Source: Candidatus Gastranaerophilales bacterium
GTDB taxonomy: Bacteria > Cyanobacteriota > Vampirovibrionia > Gastranaerophilales > Gastranaerophilaceae
NCBI GenBank assembly: GCA_944325315.1
Contig: CALVAA010000007.1
Span: 41,565 to 105,564, forward strand
DNA length: 64,000 nucleotides
Reading direction: 5' to 3'
The position numbers and the translations under genes were made by a program. Shown here piece by piece: positions 35,064 through 44,089 of the stretch. The notes under the pieces were generated by a model, which was not told where the DNA came from, ran no database searches, and was given only the letters and a program-made list of their open reading frames with translations. Each line of letters starts with the position of its first letter. The stretch's first letter is position 1.

Positions 35064-36370
35064 AAAAAAATGAAATGCTGGTAGAAGATGTAATAAAAGA
35101 CTCTATTGCTTTTGAAGTCGGGATAGAAAAGGGAGACAGAATACTTTCGGTTAATTCAAAATCGCCAAAAGATATTATTGAATACAGTTATTTAATAAAT
35201 GATGAAAATGTTGATATTGTTGTTGAAAAAAAAGACAATACCATAGAAGAAATTCAAATTGAAAAGGATTTTGATGATGATTTGGGAATGGTTTTTTCCT
35301 CAGCTGTTTTTGACGGAGTGAAAAAATGTTTAAATCATTGTATATTTTGTTTTATTGATCAACAGCCAAAAGGTTTAAGAAAGTCTTTATACGTTAAAGA
35401 TGATGACTGGAGGCTTTCGTATTTAGACGGTACGTATATCACCCTTACAAATATAAAAGAATCAGATTGGGAAAGAATCGAAAAGTACCATATTTCCCCT
35501 TTATTTGTTTCTTTGCATACGACAAATCCGAAATTAAGAGTTCAAATGACAAGAAATCCAAAAGCAGGAGAAATACTTGAACAATTAAAAAGGTTCAAAA
35601 AAATAAAAACAAAACTCCATTTACAAATTGTTCTGTGTCCTGGGTATAACGATAAAGATGAGCTTAAAAATACACTTGAAGATTTGAAACAATTTAAATC
35701 GATAATTAAATCAATTGCAGTTGTTCCGTTAGGGGTTTCAAAATATAGAAAAGAAAAATTTAAAAAAGTGGACAAAAAAATTGCACTTGAGACCATTAAA
35801 ACTATAGATGAATTTAATGCTTCAATAAAAAAACAAATTGCTGTGGCTTCGGATGAATTTTTTCTTTTGGCGGGTGTTGAAGTGCCTTGTAAAAAATATT
35901 ACGGCGATTTTTTTCAAATTGAAGATGGTGTCGGTGCAGTAAGGCTTCTTGAGGACAGTTTTAAAAAATGTCTTAAAAAAATGAAAAAAAAGATTAAAAC
36001 AAAAACAAAACTTACGGTTCTAACAGCAAAAAGCGCAGAAAAAATATTTAATAAATTTAAAGCCCAAATTAAGGTGGAAAATCTTGAATTTGAAGTAATA
36101 GGAGTTGAAAACAATTTTTTTGGACATGATATAAATGTTGCAGGTTTGATAGTAGGAGAGGATATTCAAAGAACAATAAAAAATAAAGATATCGAATATT
36201 TAATTATTCCTTCTGTCATGCTTATGAAAAACGGGGAAGAATTTGAAGAAGTTTTTTTGGATAATGTTAAGCTGGATGAAATTACAAGCAAAAACAAAAA
36301 TATGAAAATAGCGGTTTTAAAAGACTGCTATAATTTTGAAGAAATTTTAAGTATAATTAATGCTCTATAG
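35060..36370 (+). CDS. DUF512 radical SAM protein with PDZ-like head
   Basis: The family has a PDZ-like N-terminal domain (residues ~5-65: DSIAFEVGIEKGDRILSVNS), a radical SAM core with the cluster motif C90-x3-C94-x2-C97 (KCLNHCIFCFIDQQPKGLRK) and a C-terminal DUF512 domain. The segment YLDGTYITLTN is highly conserved. The family is common in clostridia and cyanobacteria; its reaction is not established. Cleft residues VVPLGVSKYR and LTAKSAEKIF are present. The gene is complete at 436 aa and translationally coupled to the PadR-like gene. Confidence 0.9.
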   Translation: MKKNEMLVEDVIKDSIAFEVGIEKGDRILSVNSKSPKDIIEYSYLINDENVDIVVEKKDNTIEEIQIEKDFDDDLGMVFSSAVFDGVKKCLNHCIFCFIDQQPKGLRKSLYVKDDDWRLSYLDGTYITLTNIKESDWERIEKYHISPLFVSLHTTNPKLRVQMTRNPKAGEILEQLKRFKKIKTKLHLQIVLCPGYNDKDELKNTLEDLKQFKSIIKSIAVVPLGVSKYRKEKFKKVDKKIALETIKTIDEFNASIKKQIAVASDEFFLLAGVEVPCKKYYGDFFQIEDGVGAVRLLEDSFKKCLKKMKKKIKTKTKLTVLTAKSAEKIFNKFKAQIKVENLEFEVIGVENNFFGHDINVAGLIVGEDIQRTIKNKDIEYLIIPSVMLMKNGEEFEEVFLDNVKLDEITSKNKNMKIAVLKDCYNFEEILSIINAL

Positions 36371-36427
36371 CAATTTTTTCTTGAATATATACTTTATATA
36401 TTATATCAGTATATCAGGAGAAAAATA

Positions 36428-36502
36428 ATGAAATTGGTTAAATTTATTACGGAAGTTATAACTAAAGTAAATGAGTACGATAAAAAATATAGAATGGCAT
36501 AG
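36428..36502 (+). CDS. Possible 24-aa mini-protein
   Basis: A short frame (MKLVKFITEVITKVNEYDKK and four more residues) has a strong CAGGAG ribosome site 7 nt upstream of its ATG. Direct repeats of TATATCAG (36400-36417) lie just before it. The product would be an amphipathic helix. It fills the otherwise unexplained gap between the DUF512 gene and the 701-aa protein. A short length makes chance possible, but the ribosome site is better than that of most genes here. Confidence 0.5.
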   Translation: MKLVKFITEVITKVNEYDKKYRMA

Positions 36503-36556
36503 TTATAATTCTTAACAAACAGGCAAAATATTAACAAATATTGTTTTTTAAATAAT

Positions 36557-38662
36557 ATGGAAAACATATCTTCAAAAAATCCGAATATTAATTTAAATTC
36601 TCCTTTAGAGCAAAATCACACACAGCAAAAGGAGAATTTTACCGCATTAAATAAAGAGCAAATAAAAAAAGACACGGCAGAATTCACTAAAGGTGCAAAA
36701 CAAGGAGTTGAGGAAAATTGGGCAGTACAAAATGCAAAAGATATTGTAAGCGCTAAAGATTCAAAAAAACTTGTTAAATCTATTGCTCTGACCGCTGCTA
36801 CTATAATTGGCGTATCAATATTAGGTAACAGCAAGTTTTCTGTTCACAAAATGACAGAATTAGGTATAAGTTTGAGTGAAGCGTTGAACAACAATAAATT
36901 GTATTCAAACGCTGCTGCGGCACTGAAAAAATTAAAAAGTAATACAGGCTCTTTTTTAAGAAAAAGTAAAACAATAGACGATATCATAAATACTTTAAAA
37001 AACAATAAAGCAATTCCAAAACTGGATGTGACAAGGGGCTATGGGCAGGGTTTTTCTTCAATATTTGCTCTTACTCCTATTGATATTTTAAAAACCCAAT
37101 TCAGTAAAATGAAACCTGATGAGTGTCTGGAGTCTTTAAAAAAACTGGCCGGAAGCGAAATTAAAGCAAAGAAGCTTCAGTCTGTTTTAATGGAGGGCCG
37201 GGATGAACTCGGAAGAAAACTGTCAAATAAGCAAATTTGCAAAGAATTTACAAAAGCAATTCAAGAAAGATTTAACTGCAAAACCAAAAGAGAACTGTAT
37301 GAAATTTTATCGCAGCTTGAAAAAGGCAAAATTACAGGGCTTGACGGTAAGTTAAACCTGGATGTAAGCGAATTTACAAATGTTGTAATGAATGGCGAAA
37401 AGAAAAACACAAAAGGAATTGCAGGATTAATCTTAAGGGTTTTAAACTTGCCGTTTGATCTTATGAGTTTATGGTGGCATGTAAATCTTATTGATAAAGC
37501 CGGCTCTAAAATAGCTAAGGCGGCGGGAAAAAACTGGAAACCCTTCGGAAGGGGTAATTTAGGAAATTCATTAATTAAATATAATGTTGTGGCGGGTGAA
37601 TTAGCAGATACAAAAATTGGGTCTTTACTTCAAAAATCAATAATAGTTCCGACTGAATCAATAGGTAACCATGTTAATGACATGTCCGGCATGGGTTTGC
37701 TTTTGGGTTTAAATATTTTAAAACTGTATAACAATGCCCAAGATGCTCCAAAAGGCCAAAAAGCTGCAACAGTAGCTGATGATTATATAGGCACTATAGG
37801 CTCAATTGCAATTTCAACACCGCTGGCTTTTGCAGCAACATACGGACTTGCTTCTTTGGGCAATCTTGAAGGTAAGTCCATATTTTCTAAGATATTAAAA
37901 GTGCCGGGAAAAATCTTTTCTATGGGACTCGATCCGGTTAAAAACGGTGTTCCTGTTCCTAAACAACCAAAAAATATTTTTGGTGCTTTAGCTAAAAAAA
38001 TATCCGGATTATCAGGAGGTGCTTTAAGATTTTGGCTTGTAATGTTTGTATTTTCTGCTATGTTTTCAAAGCCTATGCATAATGTAATTCATAAAATTTT
38101 TGGAAAACCATACGATAAACAGGAAGAAATAGATAAACAAAAAATGGAACAAGCCAAAAATCAGGTTATTCCGGAATTAGGCATAAGTTTAGGTGAATTG
38201 GAAGAAAAAATAAAAAATAATCCGGATGCAATTGAAAAATTGCAAAAAGACCCCGAACTTGTTAATAAAGTTAGTCAAAATCCGAAATTAATTTTGGATT
38301 TACTTGATAATAAAGACATTAAAGATGCTAAACAAGCTGATTTAAAAGAAAATAAATCAGTTTTAAGCCCTGCAAACAGCTCTTTATTAAATAACAGATT
38401 GCAAAACAATGCTTTGTATAAAACTCCTTTAAGTAACAATCAAAATGTATCAAACAATCAAAATTTGTTTAGCAATAAAACTCAAGACGGCAAAGAGCAA
38501 CAAAATTTGAATTCCAATGAAACAGTTGACACTGCAACATACATCCCATCCAGTGCATTTGTTGCATCAAATACTATTTTGAGCGAGGAGCAAAGTAAAG
38601 AACTTGAAGAAGTTTTGAATAAATCGGATAAAGTTTTAAGACAAGCCGAAAAATATATTTAG
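36557..38662 (+). CDS. Large hypothetical protein with membrane segments and Asn/Gln-rich ends
   Basis: This 701-aa protein belongs to no family I recognise. The N-terminal ~45 residues are disordered and Asn/Gln rich (NPNINLNSPLEQNHTQQKEN). A hydrophobic helix lies at ~75-92 (SIALTAATIIGVSILG), a central block (~295-460) has several Gly/Ala-rich hydrophobic stretches (SGMGLLLGLNILKLY, AISTPLAFAATYGLASLG) and another helix follows at ~495-515 (LRFWLVMFVFSAMF). The last ~200 residues are a charged coiled-coil (GELEEKIKNNPDAIEKLQKD) and an Asn/Ser-rich tail. There is no signal peptide and no ribosome site. It overlaps the convergent metzincin by 4 nt. Confidence 0.7.
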   Translation: MENISSKNPNINLNSPLEQNHTQQKENFTALNKEQIKKDTAEFTKGAKQGVEENWAVQNAKDIVSAKDSKKLVKSIALTAATIIGVSILGNSKFSVHKMTELGISLSEALNNNKLYSNAAAALKKLKSNTGSFLRKSKTIDDIINTLKNNKAIPKLDVTRGYGQGFSSIFALTPIDILKTQFSKMKPDECLESLKKLAGSEIKAKKLQSVLMEGRDELGRKLSNKQICKEFTKAIQERFNCKTKRELYEILSQLEKGKITGLDGKLNLDVSEFTNVVMNGEKKNTKGIAGLILRVLNLPFDLMSLWWHVNLIDKAGSKIAKAAGKNWKPFGRGNLGNSLIKYNVVAGELADTKIGSLLQKSIIVPTESIGNHVNDMSGMGLLLGLNILKLYNNAQDAPKGQKAATVADDYIGTIGSIAISTPLAFAATYGLASLGNLEGKSIFSKILKVPGKIFSMGLDPVKNGVPVPKQPKNIFGALAKKISGLSGGALRFWLVMFVFSAMFSKPMHNVIHKIFGKPYDKQEEIDKQKMEQAKNQVIPELGISLGELEEKIKNNPDAIEKLQKDPELVNKVSQNPKLILDLLDNKDIKDAKQADLKENKSVLSPANSSLLNNRLQNNALYKTPLSNNQNVSNNQNLFSNKTQDGKEQQNLNSNETVDTATYIPSSAFVASNTILSEEQSKELEEVLNKSDKVLRQAEKYI

Positions 38663-39480
38663 CGGTAAATTTTTTGAACGGTGTTTACGTCTCTTTTTGA
38701 AATTTTTCCGTACTGCAAAGTTGATGTACTATAATACATTATATCTGCAATATTGTCACTGTGTGATGTAATTCCTATAGCATGACCGATTTCGTGCAGG
38801 GTTGTGGTTAAAAGCGTAGTATTATCAACAAGGCCGCCCATATGGTTTTTGAGTGCTATATAAATGTTGCATTTTCTAAAGTAAAATTTGCTTCCCAATT
38901 TGTATCTTTTAAAAGCTGTTACTCCGGCTTTTTGCCCGTCAAGTTGTTCTATGAATTGTGCAGTGATATCTGCGTCTTTTTCCTCTTTTACGTATGAAAA
39001 ATTAACCATTTTATGCAAGCTGTCGTCCCAAGTTTTAAAAGCTTTTTTTAAAATATTTTCCTTCCCTGTTGAACCTAAAATGCAGACTTTGATGTTATAA
39101 GGCTTTTGCCATTGGCTGGTATCTTTTAGTTCATCGTAATAATTTCCTGAATCCATCCTGTTTGCAGAGTTGATTTTACTGATTTGATTATTAATTTTAT
39201 TTAAAAGGGTTCTTGCTTTGGATGATATGTTTGTGTTTGGTGAATTTACTATTTGATTGAGAATTGTTCTTGCTTCGCCGTATCTTTTTGTGATGTATAA
39301 ATTATGTGCGTAATAATATTTTACATATATATCATTCGGATACTGTTTTAAAAGATTTTCAAAACAAGAATTGTCATAAGTATAAATACAGGTTTTTATT
39401 TTTTCCGCTACACTGTTGTTTGCATAACAAAACCCACCAAGAAGCATAATCATTAGTATAAATTTAAAAAATATTTTCAT
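38659..39480 (-). CDS. Secreted matrixin-like metzincin peptidase with TPR-like N-terminus
   Basis: This is an exported zinc endopeptidase candidate. A signal peptide (KIFFKFILMIMLLGGFCYA) is followed by ~90 residues of TPR-like helices (YVKYYYAHNLYITKRYGEAR), then a catalytic domain with the full metzincin motif HEIGHAIGITSH at 229-240 and the Met-turn IMY with Met248. All three zinc His and the Glu230 base are present. The domain is short, like matrixins (M10). There is no pro-peptide cysteine switch. TGGTATAAA ends 6 nt before the ATG, without a ribosome site. Confidence 0.87.
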   Translation of the reverse strand: MKIFFKFILMIMLLGGFCYANNSVAEKIKTCIYTYDNSCFENLLKQYPNDIYVKYYYAHNLYITKRYGEARTILNQIVNSPNTNISSKARTLLNKINNQISKINSANRMDSGNYYDELKDTSQWQKPYNIKVCILGSTGKENILKKAFKTWDDSLHKMVNFSYVKEEKDADITAQFIEQLDGQKAGVTAFKRYKLGSKFYFRKCNIYIALKNHMGGLVDNTTLLTTTLHEIGHAIGITSHSDNIADIMYYSTSTLQYGKISKRDVNTVQKIYR

Positions 39481-39513
39481 ATTTAATTTATACCACGGAT
39501 TTTATTTTTTATA

Positions 39514-40866
39514 CTACATTTTTGCTCCGGTTGTTTTATAAAGGCTGATTTTATCAATATAACAGTCTGCTTTCGTGCTTGCAGCCAGTTTTTGTGTGTA
39601 TAGTAGAGCTTCTTTTTGTTGTAATAAATCTAATTTTGAAATTATTCCTTTTTCAAATTTTGATTTTGAAAATTTGTAGTCTTGTTTTTGAATGTCTAAA
39701 GCCTTGAGGTTGTTTACAAGTTTTTCATTGTCTGATTTTAGATTATAAAGAGAATCATTAACCTCTTGAATAGCAACAAGATTTGTTTTTTGATATTGTT
39801 GCAAAAGCTGCTCGTATTTATTTTTATTCAATTTTAAGTTTGCAACACGTGAAAATCCTGTAAAAATTGGTAAATTTGCACTTCCCCCGAGAAGCGAAAA
39901 AGCATTTTTCCAATCCATTGATCCGGCTGAAGAAGCAGCAAGGAATGTGAGCATTCCAAGAATATTAATTGAAGGCAAAAATTCTTTTTTTGCAACACGA
40001 ACATCTATCCCTGCCGATTCCAGTTGTTTTTCCAACGATTTATAATCAGGTCGATTTGTAATAATTTCAGAATTGATTTCATTCGGAATTTCAAAATCAT
40101 CTTTTAATTCATCAATTGATATTCTTTGATATTCGTTTTTGTTATTCGGACTGTCCCCAATTAAAACAGCCAGTGCATTAAGAGCATTTTCTCTGGATTT
40201 TTTGTAATCCAGTAAATCATTTTGAGCTAAAATATATGATTTTTCAGCTAAAATTAAGTCTGATGTTGATGATATTCCTTCTTCATTTGATATTTTTTGT
40301 AAATTATATATTTGCTCTCTGTCTTTGGTTAATTCTTCTTGGATTTCAATCATTTTATCAAGTTTTACAATATTGTAATAAGTTGTTGCAACCATTGAAA
40401 TCACTGCAATATCAGAAGCTTGTGTTTGGTATATTGTTCCTTGAAGAAGCTTTTTTGAAGATTTTGTTTTGTCCCAGTTTTTGCCGAATAAATCAAGCTC
40501 GTATTGGGCAAAAATAGGAAGTGCTATAGAGCCGTCTGTTTTTGTTGAGCCCGGAAATTTAGTCAAAAAAGGACTTGCTCCAACAGAAACAGAAGGCAGT
40601 TGTCCTGCTCTTGTCTGCATTACATTTAGTTTTGCCTGTTCAACCTTTAAAGCTGCGGTTTTAATATCATAGTTGTTATTTATGGCGCTTACTATGTATT
40701 TTTCCAGATATGGGTCATTTTTCTTTTTCCAGATGTCAAAATTAATGTAATCCAGAATTGATTGTTGTATCTTTTCTTTTTTATTTTCAACTATTGCATA
40801 AGCAGGGTTTATTATAAAACCAAATGAAAACATTGTTAATAGGCTTGCGGCAATTATCTTTTTCAT
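39514..40866 (-). CDS. TolC-like outer-membrane factor, EmrAB-associated
   Basis: This is an OEP-family channel of 450 aa. It has a signal peptide (residues 1-24, ending AYA) and two long-helix halves with IITNRPDYKSLEKQLE and VRVAKKEFLPSINILG. It lies divergently from marR-emrA-emrB across a 145-nt region with a perfect palindrome, so it is the likely outer-membrane partner of EmrAB and is probably co-repressed. GAGGAAA precedes the ATG. It is a paralogue of the TolC at 6920-8230. Confidence 0.92.
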   Translation of the reverse strand: MKKIIAASLLTMFSFGFIINPAYAIVENKKEKIQQSILDYINFDIWKKKNDPYLEKYIVSAINNNYDIKTAALKVEQAKLNVMQTRAGQLPSVSVGASPFLTKFPGSTKTDGSIALPIFAQYELDLFGKNWDKTKSSKKLLQGTIYQTQASDIAVISMVATTYYNIVKLDKMIEIQEELTKDREQIYNLQKISNEEGISSTSDLILAEKSYILAQNDLLDYKKSRENALNALAVLIGDSPNNKNEYQRISIDELKDDFEIPNEINSEIITNRPDYKSLEKQLESAGIDVRVAKKEFLPSINILGMLTFLAASSAGSMDWKNAFSLLGGSANLPIFTGFSRVANLKLNKNKYEQLLQQYQKTNLVAIQEVNDSLYNLKSDNEKLVNNLKALDIQKQDYKFSKSKFEKGIISKLDLLQQKEALLYTQKLAASTKADCYIDKISLYKTTGAKM

Positions 40867-40933
40867 ATTTTCCTCAAAAAATTATTCCTTAAAAATTTTG
40901 TTGCATTTTCTACTTTAAAATGTTAGCATATTA

Positions 40934-40966
40934 ATGTTGCAATTGCAACATGTTGCCAATACAACA
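40934..40966. promoter_or_regulatory. MarR-type operator, 18-bp perfect palindrome plus second site
   Basis: ATGTTGCAATTGCAACAT (40934-40951) is a perfect palindrome. A second, looser inverted repeat TGTTG...CAACA follows (40951-40966), sharing the half-site GTTGC. They lie midway between the divergent tolC-like gene and marR. MarR proteins bind palindromes of this size, so one repressor could control both directions. Confidence 0.8.
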
Positions 40967-41010
40967 AATTAAGCATTTACAAATTTGATTCTGAAATATA
41001 TAAGGGAAGT

Positions 41011-41466
41011 ATGAAAACAGAATACGAAAACTCTTTATTTTACCAGATACATTCTTGCGCCAGGTGTTTTGATATTCTTTTTGAACAGTATTTTAAAGAA
41101 TTGGATTTGGGAATATCATCAATTGAAAATTTGGCATTGGGAATTATTATCGAAGTAGAAGATTGTTGTTACAGGGATTTGGCAAAAATATTAATTAAAG
41201 ATAGATCTAATACTGGAAAATTAGCATCCGTGCTTGAAAAAAAGGGGTTTGTGAAAACTGATTTGAAAACTAAAAACAACAGACCCGTAAAAATTCTTAA
41301 GGCAACAAAAAAAGGAATTGAAATTCACAATAAAATAAGAAAGATTATTAATCCGGTGGCTGAAGAAATACATTCTAAAATTTCTTCTAAGTTATTAGAG
41401 CAAACAAAACAAAATCTTCAAATGTTTAGAAAAACAGTGGAAAAAGCAATAAAGACAAATATATAG
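41011..41466 (+). CDS. MarR family transcriptional regulator
   Basis: This 151-aa winged-helix repressor has a dimerisation helix at the N-terminus, the recognition helix region YRDLAKILIKDRSNTGKLAS with VLEKKGFVKTDL, and the wing TKNNRPVKILKATKKG. Family members release DNA on binding phenolic drugs. AAGGGAAGT precedes the ATG. It is the first gene of the marR-emrA-emrB operon and most likely binds the palindrome at 40934-40951. Confidence 0.93.
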   Translation: MKTEYENSLFYQIHSCARCFDILFEQYFKELDLGISSIENLALGIIIEVEDCCYRDLAKILIKDRSNTGKLASVLEKKGFVKTDLKTKNNRPVKILKATKKGIEIHNKIRKIINPVAEEIHSKISSKLLEQTKQNLQMFRKTVEKAIKTNI

Positions 41467-41476
41467 GAGCTTAAAA

Positions 41477-42469
41477 ATGTCTGAAAATACGTTAAATAGC
41501 CAAGAGCAACAACAAACAGAAAAAAGAATCAAAAAAAGAAAAATATTAATCCCTATTGCAATCGTAGCTTCAATTTTAGTTGGTTTATTTTTATTTTATG
41601 AAAGTCATTTTCAATCAACAGACGATGCCTACGTTGAAGCTGATATAATTCAGGTGACACCTAAAGTTGCAGGGCATATCACAGAAAGCTATATTGAAGA
41701 TAACATGGAAGTTAAAAAAGGCGATTTAGTCGCAAAAATTGATGATGAGGTTTATATTGAAAAATATAAACAAGCAAAAGCCAATTATGAAAAAGCTTTA
41801 TACAATCAAAAAAATGCAAAAGCAAGTCTTAAAGCATCTAATTCGGAAATTAAACTTGCTAAACTTGATCTTGACAGGTATACGGCACTTTATAAAGAAG
41901 GTGCGGTTTCAAAACAGGTTTTGGATAAAGCGCAAACAAACTATGATAATGTTTTGGCAAGTCAAACAAGAGCAAGAGAGAATGTGTTTGCTGACGGTAA
42001 AAATGTTGCCGATGCCGATTTAAAAGCACTTGAGGCAATAATGAACCAAGCAAGACTGAATCTTGAATACACAAACGTTGTTGCGCCAAATTCGGGAGTT
42101 GTAACAAACAGAAGAATTGAAAAAGGAAGCTATGTTTCAGTCGGTTCTCCTTTGTTTGCAATTGTTCCTGATAAAATATGGATTGTGGCAAACTTTAAAG
42201 AAAATCAAGTAGGGCAAATGAAGCCGGGACAAGAAGTTACAATCAAAGTGGACGCTTATAAACATAAAACATTCAAAGGTAAAGTTGATTCAATCCAGCG
42301 AGCTTCCGGTGCGAAATCCAGTCTTTTCCCGCCTGAAAATGCAGTTGGTTCTTTTGTAAAAATTGTTCAAAGAATTCCTGTAAAAATTGTTTTTGATGAA
42401 AAAATAGACAAGAATGAATACAATATAGTGTCCGGAATGAGTGTAGTTCCAAAAGTAAGGATTAAATAG
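41477..42469 (+). CDS. emrA: EmrA/HlyD membrane fusion protein
   Basis: This is the periplasmic adaptor of an MFS-type tripartite efflux pump. One N-terminal anchor (~22-42) precedes STDDAYVEADIIQVTPKVAG, the hallmark of EmrA. A biotinyl-lipoyl half (VKKGDLVAKID), a long coiled-coil hairpin (~85-185) and the second half with YTNVVAPNSGVVTNRRIEKG follow. The sequence VANFKENQVGQMKPGQEV is the beta-barrel. AGGAG lies 7 nt before the ATG. It pairs with the EmrB transporter downstream. Confidence 0.95.
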   Translation: MSENTLNSQEQQQTEKRIKKRKILIPIAIVASILVGLFLFYESHFQSTDDAYVEADIIQVTPKVAGHITESYIEDNMEVKKGDLVAKIDDEVYIEKYKQAKANYEKALYNQKNAKASLKASNSEIKLAKLDLDRYTALYKEGAVSKQVLDKAQTNYDNVLASQTRARENVFADGKNVADADLKALEAIMNQARLNLEYTNVVAPNSGVVTNRRIEKGSYVSVGSPLFAIVPDKIWIVANFKENQVGQMKPGQEVTIKVDAYKHKTFKGKVDSIQRASGAKSSLFPPENAVGSFVKIVQRIPVKIVFDEKIDKNEYNIVSGMSVVPKVRIK

Positions 42470-42477
42470 GTGAAATT

Positions 42478-44028
42478 GTGCCCAATACAGACGTTCAAGA
42501 ATGGAAACCTTCACATAATCCGTGGATAACCTGCATACCTTTGATGGTTGCCGCATTTATGTTTGTGCTTGATGAAACAATTGCAAATGTTGCGCTTCCA
42601 TATATGGCTGGCAGTTTTTCCGTTTCAAGGCAAGAAAGCACTTGGATTTTAACAAGTTATCTGATTGCTTCGGGTATAGTTATTCCGTCTGTTGACTTTT
42701 TTTCAAAGTTGATGGGAAGAAAGAACTTTTTTATATTAAGTATAATAGTTTTTACTGTTGCCTCTTTTCTTTGCGGAATTGCACACTCGCTTCCTATGAT
42801 GGTAATAACAAGGGTGTTACAGGGCTTTGGCGGAGGTGCACTTTTGCCTTTAGCACAAGCAATTACGCTTGAATTGTTTCCGGTTGAAAAAAGAGCGCAA
42901 TCAATGGCATTATTTGGACTTGTTGTCGTAATTGCGCCTATAATCGGTCCTGTTTTAGGGGGGTGGATTACAACAAATTGGTCTTGGCCTTTTATATATT
43001 TTATTAATATCCCGATTGGAATTATGGCAGTTTATTTTGCAAAGATTTTTATAGAAGATCCTCCCTATGCTCAAAAACAGGAAAATGTTTCAATTGACGG
43101 TCTTGGCTTTTTTATGCTGATTGGCTGGCTTACTTGTATGCAAATTGTATTAGACAAAGGTAACGATGCTGATTGGTTTGGCTCAAGTTGGGTTTGTTGG
43201 CTTACGTTTTTTGCTGTTTTGTTTGCTGTATGGTTTTTTTACATACAGGCAACGAAAAAAAACTCGCTTGTTGACTTGAAAGTATTTAAAGATAAGAATT
43301 TCTCGATAGGAACTCTTGTACAGGTCGTAATGCAGGGAGTATTATTGGCCTCACTTGCAATTTTGCCGCAGTTTTTGCAAGGCTTAATGGGCTATGATGC
43401 TTATTTGTCAGGGCTTGCTATGATGCCGAGAGGTATAGGGGCTTTGTCGACGGTAATTTTTATCGGTACAATCGGAAGTAAAATTAATAATAAGATACTT
43501 GTTATTATGGGGCTTACTCTTTTGAGTGTATCCGGGTTTATGCTTTGTCATTTAAATTTGCAAATTTCAACAATGAATATTGCAATACCTAATTTTATTA
43601 TGGGAATAGGCATGGCGATGAGTATGATTCCTATAATTACTCTTTCTACCATGACTCTTTCCAATGAACAAATGACAAATGCTTCCGGTGTTCAAAATTT
43701 ATTAAAAAATCTTGGCGGTGCAATAGGAACTTCAATTGTAACGACTTTAATCTCAAGAAAAGCGCAAGCTCATCAAAGTTTTTTGGTTGATAATTTAACC
43801 TTGCTGAATGATAACTTTATTGAAAGATTAAACAGCTATCAAGGCGTATTTTCCTCTCTGACAGATCCGATAAGCGCTAATTATATGGCACAAACCATGC
43901 TCTATAAACAAATGCTGCAACAAGCTAATATGGGTGCTTTTAGGGATACTTTTGAAGTCTGTGCCGTTGCTTGTGTGGTTATTATTCCTTTAGTTCTTTT
44001 AATAAAAGGAATAAAAAAGAAGCATTAA
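42478..44028 (+). CDS. emrB: EmrB/QacA-type MFS multidrug exporter (14 TM, DHA2)
   Basis: This inner-membrane drug/proton antiporter of 516 aa has 14 hydrophobic helices. It carries the DHA2 marks FVLDETIANVALPYMAG (motif D1), STWILTSYLIASG, GRKNFFILS (motif A) and VLQGFGGGALLPLAQAI. I use a GTG start (42478), with AGGTG about 6 nt upstream. It follows emrA by 8 nt and is the last gene of the operon, which ends at a strong terminator. Confidence 0.95.
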   Translation: MPNTDVQEWKPSHNPWITCIPLMVAAFMFVLDETIANVALPYMAGSFSVSRQESTWILTSYLIASGIVIPSVDFFSKLMGRKNFFILSIIVFTVASFLCGIAHSLPMMVITRVLQGFGGGALLPLAQAITLELFPVEKRAQSMALFGLVVVIAPIIGPVLGGWITTNWSWPFIYFINIPIGIMAVYFAKIFIEDPPYAQKQENVSIDGLGFFMLIGWLTCMQIVLDKGNDADWFGSSWVCWLTFFAVLFAVWFFYIQATKKNSLVDLKVFKDKNFSIGTLVQVVMQGVLLASLAILPQFLQGLMGYDAYLSGLAMMPRGIGALSTVIFIGTIGSKINNKILVIMGLTLLSVSGFMLCHLNLQISTMNIAIPNFIMGIGMAMSMIPIITLSTMTLSNEQMTNASGVQNLLKNLGGAIGTSIVTTLISRKAQAHQSFLVDNLTLLNDNFIERLNSYQGVFSSLTDPISANYMAQTMLYKQMLQQANMGAFRDTFEVCAVACVVIIPLVLLIKGIKKKH

Positions 44029-44051
44029 TATTTCTGTATACTTCAAAAAAC

Positions 44052-44075
44052 AAAGCCTGCGCTTGCAGGCTTTTT
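44052..44075 (+). terminator. Intrinsic terminator of the marR-emrAB operon
   Basis: AAAGCCTGC (44052-44060), GCTT loop and GCAGGC followed by TTTTT form a GC-rich 9-bp stem (with the first T pairs) 24 nt after the emrB stop. Confidence 0.92.
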
Positions 44076-44089
44076 ATTCTCTTAGTTGC

